NCBI GenBank assembly: GCA_019636565.1
Contig: JAHBXG010000017.1
Span: forward strand, 1-64,000
Origin: Phycisphaeraceae bacterium
Lineage (GTDB): Bacteria > Planctomycetota > Phycisphaerae > Phycisphaerales > UBA1924
Reading direction: 5' to 3'
Length of the DNA stretch: 64,000 nucleotides
Shown: one piece after another, positions 44,280 to 53,746 of the stretch
Position numbering within the stretch: position 1 is the stretch's first letter
Layout: the number at the start of each line of letters is the position of its first letter
The notes under the pieces: generated by a model
Told to the model about the DNA's origin: nothing
The model's database searches: none
The model's input: the letters and a program-made list of their open reading frames with translations, nothing else
Made by a program: the position numbers and the translations under genes

Positions 44280-45530
44280 TTACGCGCGGACCACGGCGCG
44301 CCGAAGCGAATCGCGAACGTGATTCCTGGCCTGTTTGTCCGCGTTCAGAGCGTCTCCCAGCACGCGCATCGGAGTCGATGCGATCGCTTCCATCGCGTCC
44401 ACGACGAGCTCGCCGATGCGCCCAAACAGGATCTCGCCTCGGAGAAAAGCGAGCACCGCTTCCTCGTTGGAGGCGTTGAAAATCGCACCCGAAGTCCCCT
44501 CGTGACGGATGACCGTGTACGCGAGATCAAGAAGCGGGAACTTTTCGCGGTCGGGCGGCTCAAACTGCAACGCGGTTGCAATCTCGGCAAGGTCAAGAGG
44601 CTTCACCAGCGAAGGCACACGCGAAGGGAACGCCAGCGCCTGCTGAATCGGGCCCCGCATGTCGGGATGAGCGAGCTGCGCAACGACGCTGGCGTCCTCG
44701 AATTCAACCAGCGCGTGGGCAATGGACTGCGGATGAACAACGGCGTCGATCTTTTCGGCGGGAAGCGCAAAGAGCCAGTGGGCCTCGATAATCTCAAGCG
44801 CCTTGTTCATCAGGCTCGCGCTGTCGATCGTGACTTTCTCACCCATCGTCCAGGTCGGGTGCTTGAGCGCCTCCGCCTTGGTGGCCCGCTGCACACGAGA
44901 TTTCTCTACCGCGCGGAAAGGTCCCCCACTTGCAGTCAACGTGACTTTCTTGACGCTCATCGGAGCCTGTCGCAGGGCCGGAATGACCGGGCCATTGGCG
45001 CAGTCCGGGCCCGATTGCAAACACTGCCAGACCGCCGCGTGCTCGCTGTCCACCGGAAGCAGCTTTGCTCCGGACTTGTGCGACGCGGGAACGACGAGTG
45101 ATCCCGCGGCTACCAGCGCCTCCTTGTTGGCAAGCGCCACATCGCGACCGAGTTCCACAGCGGCAAGCGTTGCGGGCAGCCCCGCCGAACCGACGATCGC
45201 CGCCAGAACAACATCGCACTCGACTTCGCGCACCAGCCGTTCTGCGGCATCGGGTCCCGTGAACACGCCCATCGGGGTATCGCCGTTGCCATCGCACAGC
45301 GCAAGATGCTTCACATTGAACCGCCCGGCCTGATCCGCCAGGAGCGAAGCGCCCTTTCCCGCGGCGAGCCCGACAACCTCAAATCGCTTCGGGAACAGGC
45401 CCTTTTCATGCAGCCCGTTCAGGTGCGTAACGACTTCGAGCGTCTGCGTGCCGATCGAGCCGGTCGATCCGAGGATGAGAAGGCGAGTGTTCACGGGGCG
45501 AATCGGAATCGTAACGACTTGGGCGCGCAC
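44280..45530 (-). CDS. dxr: 1-deoxy-D-xylulose 5-phosphate reductoisomerase
   Basis: This 416-residue enzyme catalyses the NADPH-dependent second step of the MEP isoprenoid pathway, DXP to MEP. Seen: the Rossmann start LLILGSTGSIGTQTLEV, LANKEALVAAG, the substrate-metal loop LLPVDSEHAAVWQCLQ, LTASGGPFR, and MGEKVTIDSASLMNKALEIIEAHWLF, followed by HPQSIAHALVEF. The start is uncertain: GTG at 45530, or GTG at 45494 which gives the more usual short N-terminus before GSTGSIG. Neither has a well-placed ribosome-binding site. The only GGAGG is 16 bases before 45530 and is locked in a hairpin. It follows rne on the same strand by 60 bases. Confidence 0.95.
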   Translation of the reverse strand: MRAQVVTIPIRPVNTRLLILGSTGSIGTQTLEVVTHLNGLHEKGLFPKRFEVVGLAAGKGASLLADQAGRFNVKHLALCDGNGDTPMGVFTGPDAAERLVREVECDVVLAAIVGSAGLPATLAAVELGRDVALANKEALVAAGSLVVPASHKSGAKLLPVDSEHAAVWQCLQSGPDCANGPVIPALRQAPMSVKKVTLTASGGPFRAVEKSRVQRATKAEALKHPTWTMGEKVTIDSASLMNKALEIIEAHWLFALPAEKIDAVVHPQSIAHALVEFEDASVVAQLAHPDMRGPIQQALAFPSRVPSLVKPLDLAEIATALQFEPPDREKFPLLDLAYTVIRHEGTSGAIFNASNEEAVLAFLRGEILFGRIGELVVDAMEAIASTPMRVLGDALNADKQARNHVRDSLRRAVVRA

Positions 45531-45545
45531 AGTCGCCCATCCCCG

Positions 45546-45568
45546 GCCTCCTTCCTCAGGAAGGAGGC
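45546..45568 (-). promoter_or_regulatory. Perfect hairpin between rne and dxr
   Basis: GCCTCCTTCC and GGAAGGAGGC pair over 10 bases with a three-base loop (45546-45555 and 45559-45568). It lies in the 60 bases between the rne stop and the dxr start. On the transcribed strand the right arm contains the only Shine-Dalgarno-like GGAGG before dxr. No T tract follows, so it is not a standard terminator. It may control dxr translation or be an RNA processing or stability element. Confidence 0.7.
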
Positions 45569-45590
45569 TTCAGAGCTGAGCGATCCTGCA

Positions 45591-48449
45591 TTACTCCGGC
45601 TTCGGGCGCTTGTTCAGTTCGGCGGGAGTCAATTTGCGGCGAGAGCCATAAAGCAGCTTCGGCTTCGGACCAGCCGGAGCCGGCTGAGACTGGACCGGCG
45701 CTTCGCGGGGTTGCTGACGCTGATTCCCGGCGTTGTTTCCGCCGGGCGCATAGCCGGAGTAGTCGCGATTGCCGCGGATGGGTTGCTGCCCCCCGCCGGC
45801 ATTCCCTCCAGCATTCGGAGCACCGCCCTGCTGGCCCGATTGGCCTCCGCCCTGTTCGCCACCCTGCCCCCCACGACCTCCCCGACCCCGACGACCTCGA
45901 CGACGTCGGCGACCGCCTCGCTGTTCGCCTTCGGCTCCGGGTTGGCCGTTTGCGTCGGACGGATTGGAACCCGCGTGATCCGCTTGGTTGGCGCGGTCAT
46001 CACCATCCGGCCCCGGCTCAACGCCTTCAAGCGCGGGCTCCCCCGCTTCGGTCATAGCTCGCGGCTGACCGTTGTTCGACTGGCCAACCGGCTGCGTGCC
46101 GGGTGCGCCATCGCGTCCGCGCCCGCCTCGACGGCCACGCCGGCGCCGGCGGCGACGGCCGCCTTCGCCTTGCGGCCCTTCGGGCTGCTGGCCTTGCTCC
46201 AAATCTTGCTGGCCATCCGGGATCGCGTTGCCGTGTTGATGATCGAACTGGCCGTCCTGGTCGCCGACGAGATTGTCGTGCGCCGGGGCATCGCCATGAA
46301 CCGGCAACGGGGGCGGCATGGTGCCGTCTTCATCTCCGTGATCCCCCATGAGGATGACCCCGCGTTCGGTCTCTACGCGCCGAACATCCTGCACGCGTGA
46401 AGGCTCGGGGAGCGGACGCTGGGGCTGGCGGGGCGCGTGATTTGCAGATTGAGCGGGACGATTCGGATCGCGCGGGCCGCCCCGGCCTCGGCCGCCCCGG
46501 CCCTGTTCACCCCGATTCGGTTCACCCCGATTCGGCTCGCTGCGTGCTTGCTCGGTTCTGTCCTGTGGAGCGCGGCCGTCTTCGCGCCCGCGACCACCCC
46601 GACGCCCGCGTCCACCGCGCCGGCGACGTCCCCCGCCTTGAGACTCGGCTTCGGCGGTTGCCGCGGCGGCTTCCTGTGCATCGGATCGGATCTGCTGGTC
46701 GAGTTCTTCATCGGAAAGAAGTACCGGCTCGTCACCGAGTTCGAAGACTTCTTCCGTCGGTTCGCCGGCGGCAACGTCGGCCTCGTGCGCCTCGTCGCGC
46801 TCGGTGGAGGAATCGGACGTGAAGCCGCTATCCTCGATTTCCACGGCGGGCTCTTCGACGACGATGAGCTCGGCCGGGCGCTTGCGGGGCAGGGGCTGGG
46901 TGAGATCGATGTCTGCGCCGAGGGTGTCGTAGGCGTAGAAGGTCACGCGATCGACCGGAACAGCCTCACTGACTCGCACGTCCACCCGCTTTCCGCTGGA
47001 GCGCTCGATGCGGCTGAGCAGGTGACGCTTGGCGCTGAGCAGTTCGCCGGCGACGCGGGGGCTGACAACGAGTTCGACGCGACCGACCTTGTCCACATCG
47101 AGGAGTGCCGCGAGTTCGCGGAGCGCATCGCCCGTGACGCTCTCGGGTTTCTGAACGAGGCCCCGGCCCCGGCAAGTCGGACAATCTGCGAAGTGCAGGC
47201 TTTCGGAGCTGGCCCGCATGCGCTGGCGTGTCATCTCGAGGATGCCGAACTGCGAGATAGTGGTGATCGTGGTGCGGGCGCGATCGCGCTTGAGACGCTC
47301 TCGCAAACGGCTCTCGACGTCCTTGCGGTGCGCCATCGAACGCATGTCGATCAGGTCGTTGACAACGATGCCGCCCTGATCGCGCAATCGCAACTGGCGG
47401 CAGATCTCGTCCACCGCTTCCAGGTTGGTCTGATACGCATTTTCCTCGGCGTCCCGCGAATCACGCGACTTTCCGCTGTTCACGTCGATCGCGACGAGCG
47501 CTTCGGTCTGATCGATGACGAGGCGTCCGCCAGAAGGCAGCGGCACTTCGCGGGCATGAATGTGCGCGATCTGTTCTTCGATCGCAAAGGCGTGGTAGAT
47601 CGGGGTGCGCCCGGGGTAGTGCAGCAATTTGGTGCTGGTGCGGGGCGCAACGATTTTGAGGAAGCGGCTGGCGCGCTGGAGCGCCTGCTCGTTGTCGATC
47701 ACGATCTCGTCAACATCGGTGGTGAGTTGGTCGCGTAGCGCGCGGACGAGCAGATCGCTCTCGGCATAGAGGAGGCGGGGTTTGTCACCCTTCGCGCGCC
47801 GGCGTTCCATGTCCTTGTAGAGCCGAACGAGGTACGCGAGATCGCGCTTGAGCTCCATCTTCGTGCGCTCGAGGCCCGCCGTACGCAGGATAAAGCCGAA
47901 GCCCTCGGGCAGATCCAACTGATCAAGGATCTCCCGCATCTTGCGACGCTGTTCCTCATCTTCCACCTTGCGCGAGACGCCCACCTTGTCCATCTGCGGC
48001 ATCATCACAAGGAATCGGCCGGGGATGGAGAGGTAGCTGGTCAGCGTCGGCCCCTTGGTGCCGACGCCTTCCTTCAGAACCTGCACAAAGACTTCGTCAC
48101 CGCGTCGCAGCGCGGCCTGGATCGGCGGGCGCTCGCGGCGCGGGGTCTTGTGACCCACCTGCTCGGTCGCGTTGTCGCTCTCGCCCGGGAAGTAGCGCGG
48201 GTGCAGATCGCTGACGTGGAGGAAGCCGTTGTCGCCGACGCCAAAATCGACAAACGCCGCCTGGATGGCGGGCTCGACGTTGATGACCTTGCCGACGTAA
48301 ATGTTGCCGACGCGGCTTTGCGCCGCAAACTTCTCACTGGTGAACTCTTCCAGTTTGCCGTCTTCCACGATCGCGATCCGGCATTCCTCGCCGGAGACGT
48401 AGTTGATGAGCATCTGGGTCTTGGACTTTTCTTTGCTTTCGCGAACCAT
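45591..48449 (-). CDS. rne: Ribonuclease E with long Arg/Gly-rich tail
   Basis: A 952-residue endoribonuclease. The S1 domain region starts at VGNIYVGKVINVEPAIQAAF; 5'-sensor/RNase H-like and DNase I-like parts follow. The two metal-binding Asp residues are in VAIDVNSG and VVNDLIDM, 43 residues apart, the same spacing as Asp303 and Asp346 of the E. coli enzyme. The zinc-link CPTCRGRG is at about residue 420. After about 527 comes a long disordered tail, first acidic, then repeated RRRRGGRGRRGG-type blocks with Gln/Pro stretches, the likely scaffold for a degradosome. ATG 48449 is chosen, with GGAG six bases upstream. It is followed by dxr. Confidence 0.95.
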   Translation of the reverse strand: MVRESKEKSKTQMLINYVSGEECRIAIVEDGKLEEFTSEKFAAQSRVGNIYVGKVINVEPAIQAAFVDFGVGDNGFLHVSDLHPRYFPGESDNATEQVGHKTPRRERPPIQAALRRGDEVFVQVLKEGVGTKGPTLTSYLSIPGRFLVMMPQMDKVGVSRKVEDEEQRRKMREILDQLDLPEGFGFILRTAGLERTKMELKRDLAYLVRLYKDMERRRAKGDKPRLLYAESDLLVRALRDQLTTDVDEIVIDNEQALQRASRFLKIVAPRTSTKLLHYPGRTPIYHAFAIEEQIAHIHAREVPLPSGGRLVIDQTEALVAIDVNSGKSRDSRDAEENAYQTNLEAVDEICRQLRLRDQGGIVVNDLIDMRSMAHRKDVESRLRERLKRDRARTTITTISQFGILEMTRQRMRASSESLHFADCPTCRGRGLVQKPESVTGDALRELAALLDVDKVGRVELVVSPRVAGELLSAKRHLLSRIERSSGKRVDVRVSEAVPVDRVTFYAYDTLGADIDLTQPLPRKRPAELIVVEEPAVEIEDSGFTSDSSTERDEAHEADVAAGEPTEEVFELGDEPVLLSDEELDQQIRSDAQEAAAATAEAESQGGGRRRRGGRGRRGGRGREDGRAPQDRTEQARSEPNRGEPNRGEQGRGGRGRGGPRDPNRPAQSANHAPRQPQRPLPEPSRVQDVRRVETERGVILMGDHGDEDGTMPPPLPVHGDAPAHDNLVGDQDGQFDHQHGNAIPDGQQDLEQGQQPEGPQGEGGRRRRRRRGRRGGRGRDGAPGTQPVGQSNNGQPRAMTEAGEPALEGVEPGPDGDDRANQADHAGSNPSDANGQPGAEGEQRGGRRRRRGRRGRGGRGGQGGEQGGGQSGQQGGAPNAGGNAGGGQQPIRGNRDYSGYAPGGNNAGNQRQQPREAPVQSQPAPAGPKPKLLYGSRRKLTPAELNKRPKPE

Positions 48450-48845
48450 ACCGAACTCCGAACTGGCGACGGGCAAGAGGCCCGGAGCGCCGTGCGCGGC
48501 GATTGCCGCGGGCAATAGAGTGCTCGTGGGTCCTTCATGCTTCAGAGAAAGTCCGAGAGACCGGCACCGGCAACGAGCCACGCTCGTCGCACCTCGCACG
48601 GCGGGCAGCGGACGCAACGCGCCCGAAACCCGACCGTCTCGATCGAAGCCGGAGACTCCCGGCCCGGGCGCTTTCAGCGCCCATTCGATCCGCCGGATGC
48701 CGCCAACCTGGCGGAAGGTCCGGTCTTTTTCTCCCCGCGCCCCGCTGCGCCGCGTGAGCGGCAAAGTCCGGGGGGGAAGCGATGCACTGTCGTTCGGACT
48801 TGCCCGGCTGGACGCCGACAAGCCCTCAATTGTCTGTTGTCTGAC
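48450..48845 (-). promoter_or_regulatory. Long leader region of rne
   Basis: This 396-base stretch separates the ptsI stop from the rne start on the same strand. It contains a perfect GGGCGC/GCGCCC hairpin (48666-48671 and 48677-48682, five-base loop) and a larger repeat AAGTCCG (48764-48770) with CGGACTT (48795-48801). RNase E is known in enterobacteria to control its own mRNA through a structured leader; a similar role here is only inference. Frames that extend rne into this stretch have unconvincing Arg/Pro-rich translations. Confidence 0.4.
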
Positions 48846-50672
48846 CTATTCGCCGGTACGCCCGTCGAACAAATCAGGCACAATCTTGCGAGCCCGGTCC
48901 CTCAAATACGAGGAAACCTGGGTCTCTGAATCGAACGAGAGCGCCTGTCGGGCGATCTGCTCGCACTGTTTCAAACTGACCGACCGGATGAGCCGCTTGA
49001 GTTGCGGGATGGATCCGGCAGACACGCTAAGGGTACGCAGGCCTAATCCTATCAGAAGCAGGGCGTATTCGGGGTCGCCCGCCGATTCGCCGCAGCAGGA
49101 AACCGGGGTATCGTGCCGCCGGGCGGCCCGGACCACATCCCGGATGAGCCGGATGACAGCCGGGTGGGCGGGGTTGTACATGCTGGCGATCGACTCGTTG
49201 GTGCGGTCGACGGCCAGGGTGTACTGCACGAGGTCGTTGGTGCCGATCGAGAAGAAATCCACTTCCCGGGCGAAGGTGTCGGCCATCAGCGCCGCCGAGG
49301 GAACCTCGACCATCATGCCCACCTTCAGGTTTCGGTCGAATTTGATGCCTTCTTCGTCCAAATCCTCCATCACATCGTTCACGATGTACTTTGCCTGGCG
49401 GAATTCGCCTGTGCTTGTTATCAGCGGGAACATGATCTTCATCGGACCTTTGGCGCTCGCCCGGAGCAATGCCCGCAACTGACGCTTGAACATGGGCTGG
49501 TTCTTGAGGCAGTAGCGGATGCTGCGGCAGCCCAGAAAGGGGTTGCGCTCCGGGGTCTCGGCCCGTTCCTGCGTGTACTTGTCGGCACCCAGATCCATCG
49601 TGCGGATGGTGAGGGGCCTTCCTTTCATGATTTCCACACAGCGAACATAACTCTTGTACTGATCTTCCTCGGTCGGCTCGTGCTTGTTGGTGAGGTACAA
49701 AAACTCGGTGCGATAGAGGCCGACGCCTTCGCCACCCAGATCGAGCACGTGCTGCGCTTCGTCGGCGAATTCGATGTTGCCGACGAGTTCAACGCGCTCT
49801 CCATCCGTTGTTACGGACGGCAGATCGCGGAGTTCGCCAAGCGACAACTGGAAAGTCGCGCGCTGCTTGATAAGGCCGTGGTATTCATCAAGCCGCTCGG
49901 CATCGGGGTTGAGGATGATGATGCCGCGGTCGCCATCAAGGATGATGCTCGAGCCGTCGGTCGCGGCGGCGGTCAGCTGGCGGCAACCCACCACGGCGGG
50001 AATACTCAGGGCACGGGCGACAATGGCGGTGTGCCCGGTGCGGCCGCCAAGATCGGTCGCGAACCCGATGACGCGCTTGCGGTCGAAACTCGCCGCTTGC
50101 GAGGGAGTGAGATCGCGTGCCAGCAGAATCGAGCCGATGGGGAGCTTTGCCATCCGGCTTTCGGCGCGCCCGAGAAGGTGATTGAGCAGTCGCGACGCCA
50201 GATCATCGATGTCGTTGACCTTGGTCGTGAAAACCGAATCGGGTGCGGAGCGAAACTTGTCCGCGAGTTGGCCCAGAACGTGGCTGACGGCGTATTCGGC
50301 ACCGACCCGCTCAACTTCGATCATCTTCCGCATCGGGACAATCAGCGACTTGTCCTTCAGCATTCCGGCGTGGAATAGAAAGATCTTGGCGGCTTCGTCG
50401 CCCATCTCCTGCTTGGCGCGCACGTGGACGGAAGTGAGTTCTTCGATCGATGCTTCGATCGCGTCGTCGAGCTTTTTCTGCTCTCCGGCCACCGCGCCGT
50501 CGGCGATCGGGCGGCGCGGCAGTCGCCGGTGATCATCACCCAAAAGCGCGACATGCCCGATCGCGATACCGGGCGAAACTGCAATGCCCTTGATGATCTG
50601 CATCTTGGGGCCGACAGGAGGAGGTGTCTCTTCCTGCGGGGGCTGAGAGGGATTGTCTTTGTGGCCGGTCAC
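48846..50672 (-). CDS. ptsI: Phosphoenolpyruvate-protein phosphotransferase (Enzyme I)
   Basis: A 608-residue PTS Enzyme I. It takes phosphate from PEP onto a His and passes it to HPr. The active His is His214 in GGRTGHTAIVARALSIPAVVG. Also seen: GLYRTEFLYLT, RTMDLGADK, the PEP-binding EVPSAALMAD and GTNDLVQYTLAVDR, and CCGESAGDPEYA with the catalytic Cys near the C-terminus. The N-terminus has a Pro/Gln-rich extension of about 23 residues before MQIIKGIAVSPGIAIG; GTG 50672 and ATG 50603 are both possible starts and neither has a good ribosome-binding site. No ptsH or EII gene is in the window, so it may serve regulation rather than sugar uptake (inference). Confidence 0.95.
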   Translation of the reverse strand: MTGHKDNPSQPPQEETPPPVGPKMQIIKGIAVSPGIAIGHVALLGDDHRRLPRRPIADGAVAGEQKKLDDAIEASIEELTSVHVRAKQEMGDEAAKIFLFHAGMLKDKSLIVPMRKMIEVERVGAEYAVSHVLGQLADKFRSAPDSVFTTKVNDIDDLASRLLNHLLGRAESRMAKLPIGSILLARDLTPSQAASFDRKRVIGFATDLGGRTGHTAIVARALSIPAVVGCRQLTAAATDGSSIILDGDRGIIILNPDAERLDEYHGLIKQRATFQLSLGELRDLPSVTTDGERVELVGNIEFADEAQHVLDLGGEGVGLYRTEFLYLTNKHEPTEEDQYKSYVRCVEIMKGRPLTIRTMDLGADKYTQERAETPERNPFLGCRSIRYCLKNQPMFKRQLRALLRASAKGPMKIMFPLITSTGEFRQAKYIVNDVMEDLDEEGIKFDRNLKVGMMVEVPSAALMADTFAREVDFFSIGTNDLVQYTLAVDRTNESIASMYNPAHPAVIRLIRDVVRAARRHDTPVSCCGESAGDPEYALLLIGLGLRTLSVSAGSIPQLKRLIRSVSLKQCEQIARQALSFDSETQVSSYLRDRARKIVPDLFDGRTGE

Positions 50673-50720
50673 GGGAAGGCGAGTTTACGGGGAGAGAAGG
50701 CACGAAGAAGCGAAGAAAGC

Positions 50721-51974
50721 CTACCTGAGAGCGCCCAATAGGTAACTTTCAAGCCGTTCGGTGAGGCGGGGGATGGTGAGGTCGGCGCCCACGCTTGCCG
50801 CGGCAGCGCGAGCATCGGACATCCAGCGGTCATCGAGAATCTTGCCCAGAGCGCCAAGCCATCCCTCCCGGGAATCGTCGCGGACGATCTCCCCCGGTTT
50901 GTGCGTGCCGCTGTCAACAAGGTCGCTGCCCGGAGCGTGTTGTGACGCGAGAAGCGGAATTCCGGCGCGGATGGCTTCGCAAGCAAAGCGGCCAGTACCC
51001 AGGCCGAGTTGGCCGAACGCCGCGATGGCAATGTCGGAGGCGGCCAGCAGCCGCGGAATATTGGCGCGCGTGCCGGCGAAGACAAGGGCATGTGCACACC
51101 CGGCTCGACGCGCAAGTGTGTAGAGCATGTGGGGCGATCGGCCCGTAACAATGAGGCGCAATCGCGCCGGAGTCGCGGGGATCGAATCCGAGGCGGGCGT
51201 CATGCGGCTGGGGGTCGCGACCCGCTCGAGCAAGGCAAGTGCTTCGAGAAGGTTGGCGGCGGTCTGCTCCGTGGCGTGCGTGCCACCAAGCAAAAATACG
51301 CGATCGGCATCATGCAGCCCAAATGCCGTGCGCACCTCTCGCCGCGCAGCGAGCCGTGCTTCACCCACCAGCGCCGTTCCTCGTGCGGCGTACCCGAGCG
51401 ATCGCAGACTGGATTTCTCGGCGTGCGGACCGATGGTGAGGGGCTGCACGCGCCGACGAGGCGTGTCCTTTGCAGCGCGCCGTTCGGCGAGCAACTCATG
51501 CAGCACCCACGGGTGATGCGCCAGTTCCATCGCGGCGGCAACCGGGCTGCGCTCCGAAAGAATGCGTGCAACGACTTCGTTCGCCCGCGTGCCGATGGGC
51601 AGCCAGACGTCGCCGCAGATGAGGGGCGTGAGACTGAGGCAAACGCTCTCGGGGCGGGCCCTGAGCAGACTGCGCGCCCAGTAGCGAAAGAGAAACGGCT
51701 CGGCACCGAAGTGGCGGCGATTGGGGCGATGGACGATGAGCGGGAGCCCGGCAAACAGTGTCGGATCATCGCAGCCGTCGGCGGCGACTTCGACTTTGTG
51801 GCCTCTTGCCGCGAGCGCGTGCGCGAGATCCGGAGCCCACAGAGTTTCGGACCAGTCAAGGCTGCGAACGTATCCGGCGAGGACGAGAATGTTGAGGCGG
51901 CGGGGAGGACGTGCGCTTGCACGCGATTCGCTTGAGTGGGGAGAATCGAGAGTTGCCGCTGTGAGAGAAGACAT
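50721..51974 (-). CDS. Glycosyltransferase, GT4-like
   Basis: A 417-residue protein with the two-Rossmann GT-B plan. The N-terminal half starts NILVLAGYVRSLDWSETLWAP and ALAARGHKVEVAADG, typical of glycogen-synthase-like GT4 enzymes. The C-terminal half has VFLLGGTHATEQTAANLLEALALLE, RLIVTGRSPHMLYTLARR and FAGTRANIPRLLAASDIAIAA. The last acidic signature (E-x7-E) is not perfectly seen; FACEAIRAGIPLLASQHAPGSDLVDSG is the nearest equivalent. Donor and acceptor are unknown. A Ser/Arg-rich N-terminal 28 residues is likely flexible. It is followed by ptsI on the same strand. Confidence 0.72.
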   Translation of the reverse strand: MSSLTAATLDSPHSSESRASARPPRRLNILVLAGYVRSLDWSETLWAPDLAHALAARGHKVEVAADGCDDPTLFAGLPLIVHRPNRRHFGAEPFLFRYWARSLLRARPESVCLSLTPLICGDVWLPIGTRANEVVARILSERSPVAAAMELAHHPWVLHELLAERRAAKDTPRRRVQPLTIGPHAEKSSLRSLGYAARGTALVGEARLAARREVRTAFGLHDADRVFLLGGTHATEQTAANLLEALALLERVATPSRMTPASDSIPATPARLRLIVTGRSPHMLYTLARRAGCAHALVFAGTRANIPRLLAASDIAIAAFGQLGLGTGRFACEAIRAGIPLLASQHAPGSDLVDSGTHKPGEIVRDDSREGWLGALGKILDDRWMSDARAAAASVGADLTIPRLTERLESYLLGALR

Positions 51975-52055
51975 GGTTTGTTCGCGGCAAAGCCCAAGCG
52001 AAGAAGAAAACCAACCCTTCCCCAGCCCCTCCTGCGGGGATCGGGCTTGAGAGCT

Positions 52056-53672
52056 TCACGCCTCCGGCCGCATGAGCGGGAAGAGCATGACGTCGCGGAT
52101 CGTGCGCTGGTTCGTGAGGATCATGACAAGGCGATCAACGCCCAGGCCCATGCCGCCGGCAGGGGGCATGCCGACCTTGAGCGCCCGCAGGAAATCGTGG
52201 TCCATCGTGCGGAACGTGTTTTCCTCGGTGTTCTTTTCCGCGTCGAGGCCCTTTAACTGTTCCCTGAATCGCTCCTCCTGAATATCGGGGTCGTTGAGTT
52301 CGGTGTAGTGCGGGGCGACTTCCATTCCGGCGATAAAGAGATCGGCGCGGTCGGAGAGGGCGGGGTTGCTCGGCTTGGGGCGAGTCAGCGGCGAGATCGC
52401 CGCGGGATAGTCGGTGATGAATGTCGGTCGCGCGGGGTCGAGTTGATCCTCACCCTTCATCTCAAAGAGTTCATTGACAACCAGCCACGGGTCCATGCTC
52501 CCGATCGCACCCGCGTGCTGCGGCATGCGCGTTGCCAAATCCTTACGGGTGCGCTCCGTGTCGGTCATCGGGTAGCCAAAGGCCTTTTCGAACAGTTGCC
52601 CGTAGGTGATCCGCTCGAAAGGCTTGGTGTAGTTGATCTGAAGATCGCCGAACGGCAGAATCACATCGCCCGATCCGCCGTTGGCACGATGCACCATTGC
52701 CGCGGCATCGCGGATCGCGCTCTCGGTCAACTCCATCACCGTCTCGACATCGCCAAAGGCGTGATACGCCTCGAGCATGGTAAACTCGGGATTGTGCTGC
52801 TTGTCGAGTCCTTCGTTGCGGAAGTTGCGGTTGATCTCGAAAACCTTGGGCATCCCCCCCACCAGCAGACGCTTCAGATACAACTCGGGAGCGATACGCA
52901 TGAACAGGTTGATATCGAGCGCATTCATCTTTGTGACGAACGGTCGCGCGGCAGCGCCCCCCGCCAGCGATTGCAGCATCGGCGTCTCGACTTCGAGATA
53001 GCCCCGGCTCTCGATGAAGCGCCGGAGTTGGCCGACAATCTTCGACCGCATCTCGAAGACCTTCATGGTTTCCGGGTTCGACCAGAGATCGGTGTAGCGC
53101 TGGCGGTAGCGGATCTCAACGTCGCTGAGGCCAGCGTGCTTTTCGGGAGGTTGAACCAGGCTCTTGGTGCCGGGCTTCACATCGTCCGCCCACACGGTGA
53201 CCTCGCCGGTCTTGGTCTTCATGACCTTGCCACTGACGACGATGATGTCGGCAAGGTCCGTCAATTTCGCGAGTTTGAACCCCGCCTCGGCGCAATCCTT
53301 CTGGCTGATCGCGACCTGGAGATCGCCTGTCGCGTCGCGAAGATTGATCCAGAGCAACTTGCCGTTGTCGCGCAGCAGCATGATGCGGCCCGCGACGGTC
53401 ACGCGCGGACGTCTGTCCTGATAACCGGGTTCCTTGCCTTTGGCGTTGTATTCGGTGTTGGCGCCTTCGTCGTACCGTGCGCGGGCTTCGGCGAGCGTGA
53501 GCAGGTTTTCGGTGCGGGTCCCGTAGGGGTTCATCCCGAGTTTCCGCACTTCGTCGCGATTGGTGCGGCGTTGCTGCTCAAGCACATGCGTGGGAACCGG
53601 CGGGGCATCCTGCGATGCCTGAACCGGGGGCTTGGCGGACGGGGATTCGGACTGGCTCGGGGGATTGCTCAT
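52056..53672 (-). CDS. lysS: Lysyl-tRNA synthetase, class II
   Basis: A 538-residue class II synthetase that charges tRNA-Lys. The OB-fold anticodon domain lies at about 85-190 (VTVAGRIMLLRDNGKLLWINLRD). The catalytic core shows FIESRGYLEVETPML (motif 1), FEINRNFRNEGLDKQHNPEFTMLEAY (motif 2) and GMGLGVDRLVMIL (motif 3). An N-terminal Pro/Gln/Ser-rich extension of about 30 residues precedes EQQRRTNRDEVRKLGMNPYG. Length and motifs fit LysS rather than AspS or AsnS. Single gene; divergent from the VTT-domain protein. Confidence 0.97.
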   Translation of the reverse strand: MSNPPSQSESPSAKPPVQASQDAPPVPTHVLEQQRRTNRDEVRKLGMNPYGTRTENLLTLAEARARYDEGANTEYNAKGKEPGYQDRRPRVTVAGRIMLLRDNGKLLWINLRDATGDLQVAISQKDCAEAGFKLAKLTDLADIIVVSGKVMKTKTGEVTVWADDVKPGTKSLVQPPEKHAGLSDVEIRYRQRYTDLWSNPETMKVFEMRSKIVGQLRRFIESRGYLEVETPMLQSLAGGAAARPFVTKMNALDINLFMRIAPELYLKRLLVGGMPKVFEINRNFRNEGLDKQHNPEFTMLEAYHAFGDVETVMELTESAIRDAAAMVHRANGGSGDVILPFGDLQINYTKPFERITYGQLFEKAFGYPMTDTERTRKDLATRMPQHAGAIGSMDPWLVVNELFEMKGEDQLDPARPTFITDYPAAISPLTRPKPSNPALSDRADLFIAGMEVAPHYTELNDPDIQEERFREQLKGLDAEKNTEENTFRTMDHDFLRALKVGMPPAGGMGLGVDRLVMILTNQRTIRDVMLFPLMRPEA

Positions 53673-53746
53673 GATGAAGTAGGCCGAACTCTAGAAGGGC
53701 GGAGGCCTGAAACCGCACGCGCGGGCTTCGGAAGAACTACCCTCGC

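Noticed and set aside
48450..48821. N-terminal extension of RNase E by 124 residues
   Set aside because: The added residues are Arg/Ser/Pro-rich and unlike any RNase E start, while ATG 48449 has a good ribosome-binding site and gives the expected first strand.
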